DNA of 63,132 nucleotides from a virus, in the IMG/VR virus record IMGVR_UViG_3300027759_000092, positions 1 through 63,132 of that record; one strand, written 5' to 3'. Shown here piece by piece: positions 17,362 to 24,800 of the stretch. The translations under genes were made by a program, and so were the position numbers. Position 1 is the stretch's first letter; each line of letters opens with the position of its first letter. The notes under the pieces were generated by a model. It was given only the letters and a program-made list of their open reading frames with translations, was not told the origin of the DNA and searched no databases.

Positions 17362-18060
17362 CTAATCTGCGTTTACACGCCCCTCATGCACACCTGCATC
17401 TGGCTCTGGTGTACTGTTTAAACGGGTCATGCTCTTGGCATCTACATCTAGCACATTGACCTTGCCCTGCTCTAGTAACTTGATGTGCCCTGCAAGTTCT
17501 CGCTTCAATTGGTCTGCGGTGATCACTGCTTTGTCTGCTACATCTGTAGGTGTAAACAGGCCACAGGCCTTGCCCATCAGTTCCAGTGCTCTCAGTCTTG
17601 ATGACTCTGTTTGAGCGTCCTTGCTTAGTGCAAGCAACCCCTTCAACACATACCTCTTGGACGCTGAGATGTCCTCACTCAGGTGTTCTATGGTTTCAGC
17701 CCATGCATCCTTCAGAGCATGTTTGACCCTTGGGTCATTCATCAGCTTGTTGGCTGATGCACTGATGCTTGCATCTGATCCTGTGTCATTGGCATATGCA
17801 TCCCTATAGGCTTGCCTTAAGCTTTTCCCTCTGATAACTCCCTGAGTGAACATCACTTGCCTTGGACTCAGAGGTTTAGGTCTTGGTGTACCTGATCCTT
17901 TATGTACTCCATCCTTTCTTAGCTTAGGACTCTCTGCGGCATGGGCTAACTGTTCCGCTTCGCTCAGGTCTGCGAGGCCGTCATCACCCTCCCAATCCCC
18001 GTCATGTTGCAGTGCATCATCCAACTCCCGCCTGTACTCATTCACGTTGACCTTGCTCAT
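17362..18060 (-). CDS. terS: Terminase small subunit
   Basis: 232 residues from the ATG at 18060, chosen because it is the first good ATG beside an upstream GGGGGTG and GTTTAAAC. The core LSPRQVMFTQGVIRGKSLRQ...AYRDAYANDTGSDASISASA is the DNA-binding helix-turn-helix pattern of TerS, followed by NKLMNDPRVKHALKDAW. It recognises the packaging start on phage DNA and activates TerL. It is the first gene of the leftward late block, directly beside the origin-like region. Confidence 0.85.
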   Translation of the reverse strand: MSKVNVNEYRRELDDALQHDGDWEGDDGLADLSEAEQLAHAAESPKLRKDGVHKGSGTPRPKPLSPRQVMFTQGVIRGKSLRQAYRDAYANDTGSDASISASANKLMNDPRVKHALKDAWAETIEHLSEDISASKRYVLKGLLALSKDAQTESSRLRALELMGKACGLFTPTDVADKAVITADQLKRELAGHIKLLEQGKVNVLDVDAKSMTRLNSTPEPDAGVHEGRVNAD

Positions 18061-18141
18061 GTTTAAACACCCCCGAATGTTAGTAACCGCAAACATAACC
18101 ATCCACTCATGTATGGACACCCACTGTTCCCATTATACAGG

Positions 18142-18307
18142 TTATCCACAGGTTATCAACCCCTGTGGATAAGTCCCAAAGTTATCCACAGGTTATTCAT
18201 TTTGGTGCAGTTAGGGTTTACCCACGTTATCCACAGCAGTCGGAAAGTTATCCACACAAAATGTGGACAAAATAGGGGTAGTTATCCACAAAATAAGGGT
18301 AAACCCT
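18142..18307. other. DnaA-box cluster, candidate replication origin
   Basis: Six perfect TTATCCACA boxes: five on the plus strand (18142-18150, 18182-18190, 18227-18235, 18248-18256, 18282-18290) and one on the minus strand (18164-18172). The match equals the E. coli consensus. An 11-base inverted repeat, AGGGTTTACCC at 18213-18223 and its complement at 18297-18307, brackets the right half. A T-rich stretch follows near 18413-18430. Placement at the divergence of late and early transcription suits a DnaA-loaded theta origin. Confidence 0.8.
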
Positions 18308-18729
18308 ATGGCCTCTAGAATCGATTTTAAGACCCCTACAAGCGTCCGTTTTGGTTTTAAGCACCCCTACCCTACCCCAACCCGTTTTGAACGATCCTGA
18401 GCCGTTCTGAGCGTTTTTTAATACTTTTGGTCAGAGTATTACTTTGCCCTCAAAGTGAATACTTATCACTACTTAGGGTTTGTCCCTATGAAAATAATTG
18501 TGTTTGCCTGTCAACGAATACTAGTACACTAGCGTTGAACCACTTGTAAGCACTAGTGTTTACACGTTACGGGATTACCGCTTTGATCCACTGACCCGTG
18601 AGGGCAAAGAACAGTGAGTAGTGCAGATCCTCCAACCTAGTAGGTGATCGGACTTGCTAGGGCTAAGAGTTTAGCCTGTAGCCCACAGGGTTACGGGGTG
18701 CGCTTTTGCACTCTATATAGAAAGCTTCT
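18308..18729 (+). other. Early leader region without a recognisable gene
   Basis: No convincing gene. It contains a pyrimidine-rich tract, repeated TGAGC/GAACG words, a T-rich stretch near 18413-18430, and imperfect repeats built on ACTAGTG/CACTAGC (18520-18560). A perfect hairpin GGCTAA-GAGT-TTAGCC is near 18660. I looked for a tRNA and saw none. It probably carries the early rightward promoter and origin-unwinding sequence. Confidence 0.45.
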
Positions 18730-18891
18730 ATGCAGAAATTAATCAACGCCTACAAGGCCAACCCCACGTTGGAAAATGCCAAGCGAGTCTTTATGTATGA
18801 ATGGCAACATACCTTTGCTTCCATCTTGCTCAGTCTTGATGATCAAGCACTGCTTCAGCAAATCATTGCCCGTCACAACAAGGGAGAGTAA
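18730..18891 (+). CDS. Small hypothetical early protein
   Basis: 53 residues (MQKLINAYKANPTLENAKRV start), predicted all-helical with a central hydrophobic run (TFASILLSLDDQALLQQIIA). No clear SD precedes the ATG, so it may be leaderless or weakly translated. Its last codons contain the SD (GGGAGAG) of the next gene, which starts 2 bases after its stop. No family is recognised. Confidence 0.6.
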   Translation: MQKLINAYKANPTLENAKRVFMYEWQHTFASILLSLDDQALLQQIIARHNKGE

Positions 18892-18893
18892 AC

Positions 18894-19085
18894 ATGTATA
18901 CCGCACAAATTGACCGCCATGGCAACATCATTGTTTGCAAGGGTGAAGTAGAACGCTCAGGCTATCAGATCTTTTGTTGGGGCACGTATAACGATTGCCT
19001 TAACCGCAAGGTCAATCCCCCCTCTGACCAACCCGCCCGTTGGCATACCCGTTCCAACGGCCAACCCCTCGACACCGAGGAATGA
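18894..19085 (+). CDS. Small hypothetical early protein
   Basis: 63 residues (MYTAQIDRHGNIIVCKGEVE start) with an N-terminal beta-hairpin and a polar Pro/Arg-rich C-terminus. The SD GGGAGAG lies inside the end of the preceding gene. It is followed by a structured leader before the next gene. Function is unknown. Confidence 0.7.
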   Translation: MYTAQIDRHGNIIVCKGEVERSGYQIFCWGTYNDCLNRKVNPPSDQPARWHTRSNGQPLDTEE

Positions 19086-19094
19086 ACTGTCAGC

Positions 19095-19137
19095 GTGATG
19101 CACCTTGCACGGGTGCATTGCAGTGCTAGTTCGCACT
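19095..19137 (+). ncRNA. Two-hairpin leader RNA element, copy A
   Basis: The element begins GTGATGC and forms stem 1 ATGCACC/GGTGCAT around a TTGCAC loop, then a TTGCAGT linker, then stem 2 AGTGC/GCACT around TAGTTC. The SD (AAAGGA) and ATG of the next gene follow 7-18 bases later. A second copy upstream of the following gene keeps loops and linker while the stems differ but still pair, so the RNA fold looks conserved. A GTG-initiated reading extension through it is unlikely to be translated. Confidence 0.65.
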
Positions 19138-19154
19138 ACCTTAGAAAGGACATC

Positions 19155-19394
19155 ATGAGAGCAAAAATACTTGTGACTTGGCGGGACAACCGCAAGCATT
19201 TTGGGTTTAAGTTGCCGACTGTACGCAACGATTTTTGCGAGATCACTCGCACCATCACCCTAGAGGCTGACCCCTCGGGTGTTTATGAGGATGGCCAATG
19301 GGGCTACATCACGGCCAACGGCAACAAGGTAAGGGTGTATCACTCTGATTTTGATGTCAAGCCCGAGGATGCCACTTGGCAAATTTGGAGTTAA
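19155..19394 (+). CDS. Hypothetical early protein
   Basis: 79 residues from the ATG at 19155 (SD AAAGGA), which leaves the two-hairpin element untranslated. The start MRAKILVTWRDNRKHFGFKL and the pattern VYEDGQWGYITANGNKVRVY suggest a small beta-sheet protein. No family is recognised. The gene is flanked on both sides by copies of the structured leader. Confidence 0.65.
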   Translation: MRAKILVTWRDNRKHFGFKLPTVRNDFCEITRTITLEADPSGVYEDGQWGYITANGNKVRVYHSDFDVKPEDATWQIWS

Positions 19395-19403
19395 GTTTTG
19401 ACT

Positions 19404-19450
19404 GTGATGCCCCCTTGCACGGGGGTATTGCAGTAGGAATTTCCCTACTG
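19404..19450 (+). ncRNA. Two-hairpin leader RNA element, copy B
   Basis: The same order as copy A: GTGATG, stem 1 ATGCCCCC/GGGGGTAT around TTGCAC, linker TTGCAG, stem 2 CAGTAGG/CCTACTG around AATTTC. Compared with copy A, several base pairs change on both sides (for example CACC/GGTG to CCCCC/GGGGG) while unpaired parts stay the same. It ends 16 bases before the next ATG at 19466, with GGAG in between, so it could control ribosome access. Confidence 0.65.
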
Positions 19451-19465
19451 TTTTGGAGATCAACC

Positions 19466-20080
19466 ATGACCCTTGCTTCTATCCATGCCAACCGAGAGGA
19501 ATGGCTCAATGCCGCAGTCGATGAACTGCGTCCGTTCTTTTCAATGCGTGGTTACACGCTACCCGCTGAGATTCGGGTTGCCTGTGCCTACCCTACCAAT
19601 GCAAAACGCTCAGGCTTCAAGGTGCTTGGCGAAACCATCCCTAATACCAATTCGGCTGATGGTCATTGGGAGATCTACATCTCCCCCATTCTCGATGCCC
19701 CCTCTAAGGTGACCGAGACTCTCATCTCTCAACTGTGCCGCACCGCCAAGGGTGCGTACGCCATCACCAATCAGGCTTACGCCAAGGTTGCCGAGGCCGT
19801 CCACATTGTGCCCAATGGCACTCCCTCTAGCCCGTTCAAAGAGGTGACGCACGGCTCTGCCTTTGACATGAACTATCAGGACATCATCGACTCACTGGGT
19901 GTCTATCCCCATGCCAAGGTTGATGTCTCCATTCACAAGAGCCAAGGCACTCGCATGTTGCTTGCCCGTTGCCCTACGTGCCAATGCAGTATTCGCATGA
20001 CCGCCAAGTGGGTATACAACGCCCATGGTGATGTCGAACTGCCAACGTGCAGATGCGGTGATATGTTCGCCCTTGCCTGA
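19466..20080 (+). CDS. SprT-like family protein with degenerate metal site
   Basis: 204 residues from the ATG at 19466. The conserved SprT-like phage pattern is visible: HANREEWLNAAVDELRPFF, EIYISPILDAPSKVTETLIS, and a C-terminal zinc ribbon (CPTCQC about residue 165 and CRCG near the end). The helix that should carry HExxH reads SQLCR (residues 88-92), so the protease zinc ligands and catalytic Glu are missing. Probably a non-catalytic derivative retaining the zinc-ribbon nucleic-acid-binding part. Confidence 0.7.
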   Translation: MTLASIHANREEWLNAAVDELRPFFSMRGYTLPAEIRVACAYPTNAKRSGFKVLGETIPNTNSADGHWEIYISPILDAPSKVTETLISQLCRTAKGAYAITNQAYAKVAEAVHIVPNGTPSSPFKEVTHGSAFDMNYQDIIDSLGVYPHAKVDVSIHKSQGTRMLLARCPTCQCSIRMTAKWVYNAHGDVELPTCRCGDMFALA

Positions 20081-20111
20081 CCCCCGTTTAAACACATTAG
20101 AGAGAATGAAA

Positions 20112-21533
20112 ATGACTAAATCCTTGACTACAAAAGAACGCCTATTGTCTGTGCCCATAGGCAAAATCGTTGGTGCTACTACCTCCCATGGTGCACCCTC
20201 CCACTTGAACACCAAGCTTGACCGAGTCAATTGGCTTGCTGATCAGATCGACAACGGCCATCTGACCTTTGACCAAGTGCAGAATGCCACGCCTGTGATC
20301 AACGCCCCTGTGACCATTGACACCGCCCGTGTCGATGCCTTGGAGGCCGTTGCCAATCGTGCCCATGGCTACGCCTTGCAAGGCCTTGATGCTACCCGTG
20401 CCCTAGAGGGTTCGGTCATGTCTGTGGCGGGTGACATTGCCAACGTGCGTATCACCCTTGATCAGATCGCCAAGGTTCAAGCGTCCTCGATGGTTGACGA
20501 TTCAAAGGTTGCCGCTGATGTCGCCTCCGCCATTGCCAAGGCCTTCGCCCCGTTTAAACAGGCCGTCATTGATGCGGGTGCACAGGATGCAATTGCCTCT
20601 GCTACAGGTGCTACGGTGATTGACCGCAAGACCGTGCTTGATGCTTTCGGTGTTGATGTACGTGATACCAGTGGCAAGCACCTGTACGTGGACATTTGGA
20701 ATGCCCCCGATACACCCCCCGTTGACCCCAATTTCGTATGGTCAGAGGGCATCTTGCAGTACTTGTTGTTGGCTCAGGACAAGGGTGAGAACCTGTGGTT
20801 TGGAGGCGAAAAGGGTACAGGCAAGAGCGAGACGGCCAAGCAGTTTGCCGCCCGTACAGGCCGTTCATTCACCCGTATCAACTTTCACAAGTACACCACA
20901 ACCGAGGACTACATTGGCTCGGTTGGCCTTGAGGGCGGTGCTACAGTGTTTAAACGTGGTGCGTTCCTGACCGCCTTTACCGCCCCGTCAACTGTGATCT
21001 TGCTCGATGAGATCAGCAACTGTGATGCGGGTGAACTCGCCCCCCTCAACGGCCTGTTGGAAGTGAACAGTGCAGTCAACATCGGAGGCCAACCTCAGCG
21101 CAGAGCGCAAGGTGTCCTAGTGTTTGCCGCTGACAATACCCTGACCAACGGTGACTCCACAGGCCGTTATACGGGTACTAGACAGATGAATTCCTCATTG
21201 GCAGACAGGTTTTCCCATGTCGTCCAGTTTGAATTCCTGTCCCGTGACCAAGAGGTTGAAGCCCTTGTGCGTCATACAGGTTGCCATCAGGCCTTGGCTA
21301 CGCACGTAGTCAGGGCAATCAATGCCGCTAGGGCAAAGGTTGAAACTGGTGACATCATCGATGCCCCATCGATCCGCTCTGCGCTTGCATTCATTCGAGG
21401 CCTGTCTGTCCTCAGTGTTGACCAAGCTTGGCACTCTGCCATTACCGCTCGGCAACCCGCTGAGTCCCGTGCCGCCCTTGATGCAATCAAGGCCGCTTAC
21501 ATCAACAAAACCGATATCGCCTCTTGGCTCTGA
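20112..21533 (+). CDS. MoxR/CobS-like AAA+ ATPase
   Basis: 473 residues (start 20112; ATG at 20106 also possible). The AAA+ module is C-terminal: Walker A GEKGTGKS (residues 232-239), sensor-type segment TTEDYIGSVGLEGG, Walker B VILLDE (295-300), and LADRFSHVVQFEFLSRDQEV downstream. Residues 1-200 form a helical N-terminal domain. This is the CobS/MoxR class, which works with a von Willebrand A-domain partner; two partner genes follow directly. Several phages carry CobS/CobT homologues of unproven function. Confidence 0.85.
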   Translation: MTKSLTTKERLLSVPIGKIVGATTSHGAPSHLNTKLDRVNWLADQIDNGHLTFDQVQNATPVINAPVTIDTARVDALEAVANRAHGYALQGLDATRALEGSVMSVAGDIANVRITLDQIAKVQASSMVDDSKVAADVASAIAKAFAPFKQAVIDAGAQDAIASATGATVIDRKTVLDAFGVDVRDTSGKHLYVDIWNAPDTPPVDPNFVWSEGILQYLLLAQDKGENLWFGGEKGTGKSETAKQFAARTGRSFTRINFHKYTTTEDYIGSVGLEGGATVFKRGAFLTAFTAPSTVILLDEISNCDAGELAPLNGLLEVNSAVNIGGQPQRRAQGVLVFAADNTLTNGDSTGRYTGTRQMNSSLADRFSHVVQFEFLSRDQEVEALVRHTGCHQALATHVVRAINAARAKVETGDIIDAPSIRSALAFIRGLSVLSVDQAWHSAITARQPAESRAALDAIKAAYINKTDIASWL

Positions 21534-21543
21534 AAGGATCATC

Positions 21544-22551
21544 ATGATCAAAGCAAAATACTTCGGATGGGAATTCAAACCCGCCCTCACTGCGGCCATC
21601 CACAAGATCGCCTCTGACCTCGGCCTCGGCACTGTCAAGGTGACCTTCCGTGCTGACATCCCCACTGCGGCCATCAACCGCCAAGGTCAGATCTACATCA
21701 CCAACATTGCCGATGATGCAGTGCTGACCCATGCAGATCTAGAGCGGTTCACAGGCTTCGCCCTGCATGAGTTGCTCCACTGGAAGTACACAAACTTCAA
21801 TGCCATCGACACCGCTCAGGTCAGCTACTTGCTCCAACTGCACAATGCCCTTGAAGATGCGTTCATTGAGAACACCGCCATTGAGAATGAATTGACAGGC
21901 AATGTCGAACACTTGCTCACTGTGCTGATCGATGGCATGGCGACTGAGGCACTCGCTGAGGTGACCGATTGGTCTGACCCCCGTCAGTACCCTTTCGTTC
22001 TCGCAGTGTATGCACGTAAGCATGGCATGGTGATCATCCCCTTGGCTAAGGGTTTGAAGCCCATCTTTGATGCGGCTTGTGTACGTTTAAACAGATGCCA
22101 ATCAACCCGTGACACATGGGACTTGGCCGTGTGGTTGTTTGCTCAGTTGTGCAATGAGTTGCCCGTACAACCTCCCGTACAACCTGAGCCTCCCGTTCAG
22201 CCCCCCACTAATCCGACTGATGAGCCTAGTGATCAGCCCGACAACGGCAACCCCTCAGATGATGAGGGCGGTGATCAGGATGGCGATACCCCTACAAAGG
22301 GCGGAAAGCCCCCTACAAGCCCCGCAGATGAGGGGGATGGGGGTGAGGACGTAGGTGATGCCAAGTCGCCTGTAAAGGACGTTAAAGAGAAGCCCAATGG
22401 TGCAAAGCACAAGACCATTGTCAAGCCCCGCTCAACCGAGCCAACCGCTGATGTCGGTGAGTCCTCTAAGTCAGGCGGCTCAACTGGTGAGTGGTCAATC
22501 AAAGAGAACGGCTATCACTTAGGTAACCGCAAGTGGACAGTCACTGTTTAA
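21544..22551 (+). CDS. CobT-like N-terminal protein with HExxH and acidic linker
   Basis: 335 residues from the ATG at 21544 (SD AAAGGATC). The N-terminal domain has HELLHW (residues 75-80), a zinc-metalloprotease-like HExxH, and EDAFIENTAIENELTGN downstream that may supply a third ligand. Residues from about 205 on are a Pro/Asp/Glu/Gly-rich linker such as CobT carries. The VWA domain expected next is encoded by the following separate gene. It probably assembles with the ATPase as a MoxR-VWA machine. Confidence 0.7.
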   Translation: MIKAKYFGWEFKPALTAAIHKIASDLGLGTVKVTFRADIPTAAINRQGQIYITNIADDAVLTHADLERFTGFALHELLHWKYTNFNAIDTAQVSYLLQLHNALEDAFIENTAIENELTGNVEHLLTVLIDGMATEALAEVTDWSDPRQYPFVLAVYARKHGMVIIPLAKGLKPIFDAACVRLNRCQSTRDTWDLAVWLFAQLCNELPVQPPVQPEPPVQPPTNPTDEPSDQPDNGNPSDDEGGDQDGDTPTKGGKPPTSPADEGDGGEDVGDAKSPVKDVKEKPNGAKHKTIVKPRSTEPTADVGESSKSGGSTGEWSIKENGYHLGNRKWTVTV

Positions 22552-22559
22552 GGAACAAT

Positions 22560-23213
22560 ATGATCCCCGCAAAACTTCGCTTTGAGATCCGCAAGATGTT
22601 TGAAAACTCAGGCACTGAGGAATTCAACATCAACCGCAAACAGGGTTCACTCAACGTGAACGCCTTAGCCAACATCGGCCATACTGACCGCCTGTTTAAA
22701 CGTAGGGCTGAGGTTGCAGGTACTGACTCAGCGGTGACTGTGGTCATCGACTGCTCAGGCTCTATGGATGGTGAGCGTATGCAGAATGCAGTCAACGTCT
22801 GCTACGCCTTGCTGACCACGCTCTCACAGGCGGGTGTCGCTACCTCTGTGGTGACGTTCTCAGGTATCGTGTCTGTCCTTAAACCATGGAATATGCCCTA
22901 CCAAAAGACCAAGCCACTGCTTGAACATCTTGATGCCTCGGGCGGCACAAACGACTATGCCGCAGTGAACTTCGCCCACGGCCTGTTACACCGCAGATCT
23001 GAGGCACGTAAGGTCTGCTTCGTTCTGACCGATGGCGAGGGTAGCCCTAAGGCAACCCATGACCAGTGCCTGTCAGGTTCACGCCTTGGCATCACGACCA
23101 TCGGCATCGGCATCCAAGAGAACGTGTCCCATGTCTACCCCAATGCAGTACGGGTTGACAAGCTTGAGGACATGGGCACTGTTGCATTCACCAAGCTGAA
23201 GCTTGCCGCCTGA
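22560..23213 (+). CDS. von Willebrand factor A-domain protein (CobT C-terminal-like)
   Basis: 217 residues from the ATG at 22560 (SD AAGGAAC). The MIDAS metal site is complete: DCSGS (residues 64-68), a Thr in the GGTNDY loop, and the Asp of LTDGEG. It starts 8 bases after the upstream gene, in a different frame, and together the two equal one CobT. It should couple metal-ion-dependent binding to the AAA+ motor. Substrate unknown. Confidence 0.85.
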   Translation: MIPAKLRFEIRKMFENSGTEEFNINRKQGSLNVNALANIGHTDRLFKRRAEVAGTDSAVTVVIDCSGSMDGERMQNAVNVCYALLTTLSQAGVATSVVTFSGIVSVLKPWNMPYQKTKPLLEHLDASGGTNDYAAVNFAHGLLHRRSEARKVCFVLTDGEGSPKATHDQCLSGSRLGITTIGIGIQENVSHVYPNAVRVDKLEDMGTVAFTKLKLAA

Positions 23214-23264
23214 GGGGGGTTACCCCTCACCCTTAAAAAGAAACCAGTTGATTGGAGAGAACAA

Positions 23265-23441
23265 ATGAAAATTGAATTTATTAGCGGCTCTGAAATGCAG
23301 AGTGAAATTATTGAAACCATGCAGACCTTAATGTGGTTGGCGACTAAGGAAATATCTATGCCGCCAAAACAAATTGAGGAACTGAGAGTCAAAGCAGATG
23401 CTTTGATTGAGAAGTTTCAAAGTGACTTTGCCGTCTATTAA
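23265..23441 (+). CDS. Small hypothetical early protein
   Basis: 58 residues (MKIEFISGSEMQSEIIETMQ start), helical and acidic-amphipathic. SD GGAGAG lies 7 bases before the ATG. A hairpin GAGGGG/CCCCTC lies between the upstream VWA gene and this gene but lacks a T-run. Base composition is more A/T-rich than the ATPase operon. Function unknown. Confidence 0.65.
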   Translation: MKIEFISGSEMQSEIIETMQTLMWLATKEISMPPKQIEELRVKADALIEKFQSDFAVY

Positions 23442-23463
23442 CACGTTTAAACAGGAGAGAACC

Positions 23464-23709
23464 ATGGTAATTATGCCCAACGATCCCCGTGCCATCCGTG
23501 GCAATTTCAACCGCCCACGCACCAATAAATTGGTCAACGTGGTGACCAAGCAAGTGGACACATGGGGCGAACCCTGTGATCACTATGAGGCGGGTTGCCC
23601 CGTCTGTGAGGCTTGGAAACTATTTGACAAGAACTTTGCCGCCCCGTCAGTCGATGAGGTTATGGCAGTAATTAAAACACTACGTTTAAACACAGGAGAA
23701 ACCAAATGA
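23464..23709 (+). CDS. Small protein with Cys/His cluster
   Basis: 81 residues with CDHYEAGCPVCEAW, a possible zinc knuckle, and a basic N-terminus (RGNFNRPRTNKLVNVVTKQV). It is preceded by GTTTAAAC then AGGAGAG, an arrangement repeated in front of the next genes. It may bind nucleic acid. It overlaps the next gene by 4 bases. Confidence 0.65.
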   Translation: MVIMPNDPRAIRGNFNRPRTNKLVNVVTKQVDTWGEPCDHYEAGCPVCEAWKLFDKNFAAPSVDEVMAVIKTLRLNTGETK

Positions 23710-23894
23710 AACAAATGAACCAAATGATTTTGAACATCGGCTTTGATGCGGGAGAAAACTGGCAAGAGGCCTTGGCCGATGCCTTGCTTGGCATTCAAGC
23801 AGTTGTGCGTGAGAGTGAAAAGTTGCGTATTGCTGACACCCTTGACGGCAACAACTTCACCGCCTCATACACCCTATTCGGAGAACTCAAATGA
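23706..23894 (+). CDS. Small hypothetical protein
   Basis: 62 residues beginning MKQMNQMILNIGFDAGENWQ, helical with a beta-hairpin end. A GTTTAAAC site is inside the end of the upstream gene, just before the SD (AGGAGAAACC). Coupled by ATGA overlaps on both sides. No family recognised. Confidence 0.65.
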   Translation: MKQMNQMILNIGFDAGENWQEALADALLGIQAVVRESEKLRIADTLDGNNFTASYTLFGELK

Positions 23895-24061
23895 ACGAAA
23901 AGATCTACGCATACCTGACCAAGTTACGTGCCAGTGGCCGCATCAACATGATGCACTCAGGCAAGTACTTGGAGCGGGAGTTTGGCCTGACCCGTGCTGA
24001 GGCAAAGACCGCAGTACTTCACTGGATGACTACGTTTAAACGGGAGAAAACAAATGCTTGA
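23891..24061 (+). CDS. Small hypothetical protein, helix-turn-helix-like
   Basis: 56 residues: MNEKIYAYLTKLRASGRINM, then GKYLEREFGLTRAEAKTAVL, which fits a short helical DNA-binding bundle. The last codons contain GTTTAAAC and the SD of the next gene, whose ATG overlaps by 8 bases. It resembles small phage proteins of unknown role. Confidence 0.65.
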   Translation: MNEKIYAYLTKLRASGRINMMHSGKYLEREFGLTRAEAKTAVLHWMTTFKREKTNA

Positions 24062-24413
24062 GATTATCAAAACCAATGACGGGTACATGGTGCAAAAGGA
24101 TGGTGAGGATTACATCTGTGATGCCAATGGTGACAACCTGTGGGACACCTATGAGGCGGCTGAGGCGGTGTTCTACGGCCATGCGTATACGCCATCCAAT
24201 CAGATCATTAGAGATGCAGTGGGCAAGGCACTTAACAAGCCCAAGACCTTCAAGGTATGGGCACGTAGTGTCTCGCACGTATACGCCCTAATTGAGGCGG
24301 CAAGTTATGAGGAGGCATGGGAAAAGGCCAAGGACATGGACGGGTCAGATTTCATCGACTCAGGCCATGGTGATTGGGACTTAGTAAGCACCGAGGAGGT
24401 GACCAATGAATGA
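24054..24413 (+). CDS. Hypothetical early protein
   Basis: 119 residues. The N-terminal half (IIKTNDGYMVQKDGEDYICD) is a beta-rich module, followed by helices; the second half, FKVWARSVSHVYALIEAASY, resembles small phage proteins that read 'W..V...Y..IEA.s.eEA...A'. SD GGGAGAA directly follows a GTTTAAAC site. Function is unknown. Confidence 0.65.
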   Translation: MLEIIKTNDGYMVQKDGEDYICDANGDNLWDTYEAAEAVFYGHAYTPSNQIIRDAVGKALNKPKTFKVWARSVSHVYALIEAASYEEAWEKAKDMDGSDFIDSGHGDWDLVSTEEVTNE

Positions 24414-24618
24414 CCAAGAACGAATTGTCTACCTCACTGCGGCACTTAAGAACCTGACCCTGTCTGCTGATCGATACATCGATGATGGTACGTGGGTTGA
24501 GCATCTCGCACTGGACGTAGAGTTTGCAAAGGGTGTTCTTAAGGCAACACGTTTAAACACAGTAGACCAAGGCATCAGGGATGCCGTAGGCAAATTAATT
24601 ACAGGAGAGAAACAATGA
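24406..24618 (+). CDS. Small hypothetical protein
   Basis: 70 residues beginning MNDQERIVYLTAALKNLTLS. Helical; the residues ARG-LEU-ASN in TRLNTV are encoded by a GTTTAAAC site. It overlaps both neighbours by 4-8 bases. Function is unknown. Confidence 0.6.
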   Translation: MNDQERIVYLTAALKNLTLSADRYIDDGTWVEHLALDVEFAKGVLKATRLNTVDQGIRDAVGKLITGEKQ

Positions 24619-24800
24619 AAAAATTTAAAGTCCCATATGTTCGCATTGAACACCAAGTTACTTTTTTTGAAATAGAAGCAGAAGATGAGGAATCCGCTGA
24701 AGAAAAAGCGAGAGAACTTTACAGTGGTAGTGATCAAGAATTTAATTATGAAGTAGTTCATGCGGAAGAATTTATTCAAGACATTGAGGAAATCAAATGA
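24615..24800 (+). CDS. Small acidic protein of AT-rich composition
   Basis: 61 residues (MKKFKVPYVRIEHQVTFFEI start) with an acidic middle (EAEDEESAEEKARELY). The codon choice is much more A/T-rich than that of the surrounding genes, suggesting a recent arrival. It resembles DpnD/PcfM-like small phage proteins in its beta-strand plus EEA-helix layout; this is a guess. Confidence 0.6.
   Translation: MKKFKVPYVRIEHQVTFFEIEAEDEESAEEKARELYSGSDQEFNYEVVHAEEFIQDIEEIK

Noticed and set aside
18560-18720. Possible tRNA in the early leader
   Set aside because: There are short hairpins but no 7-base acceptor pairing, no GTTCRANNCC T-loop and no 7-base anticodon loop.
19095-19154. Upstream-extended start for the gene at 19155
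   Set aside because: The extension would translate the two-hairpin element, and a better SD-ATG pair exists at 19155.
23214-23240. Terminator after the VWA gene
   Set aside because: The GAGGGG/CCCCTC hairpin is followed by CACCCTTAAAAAG with no T-run, so termination is unlikely.
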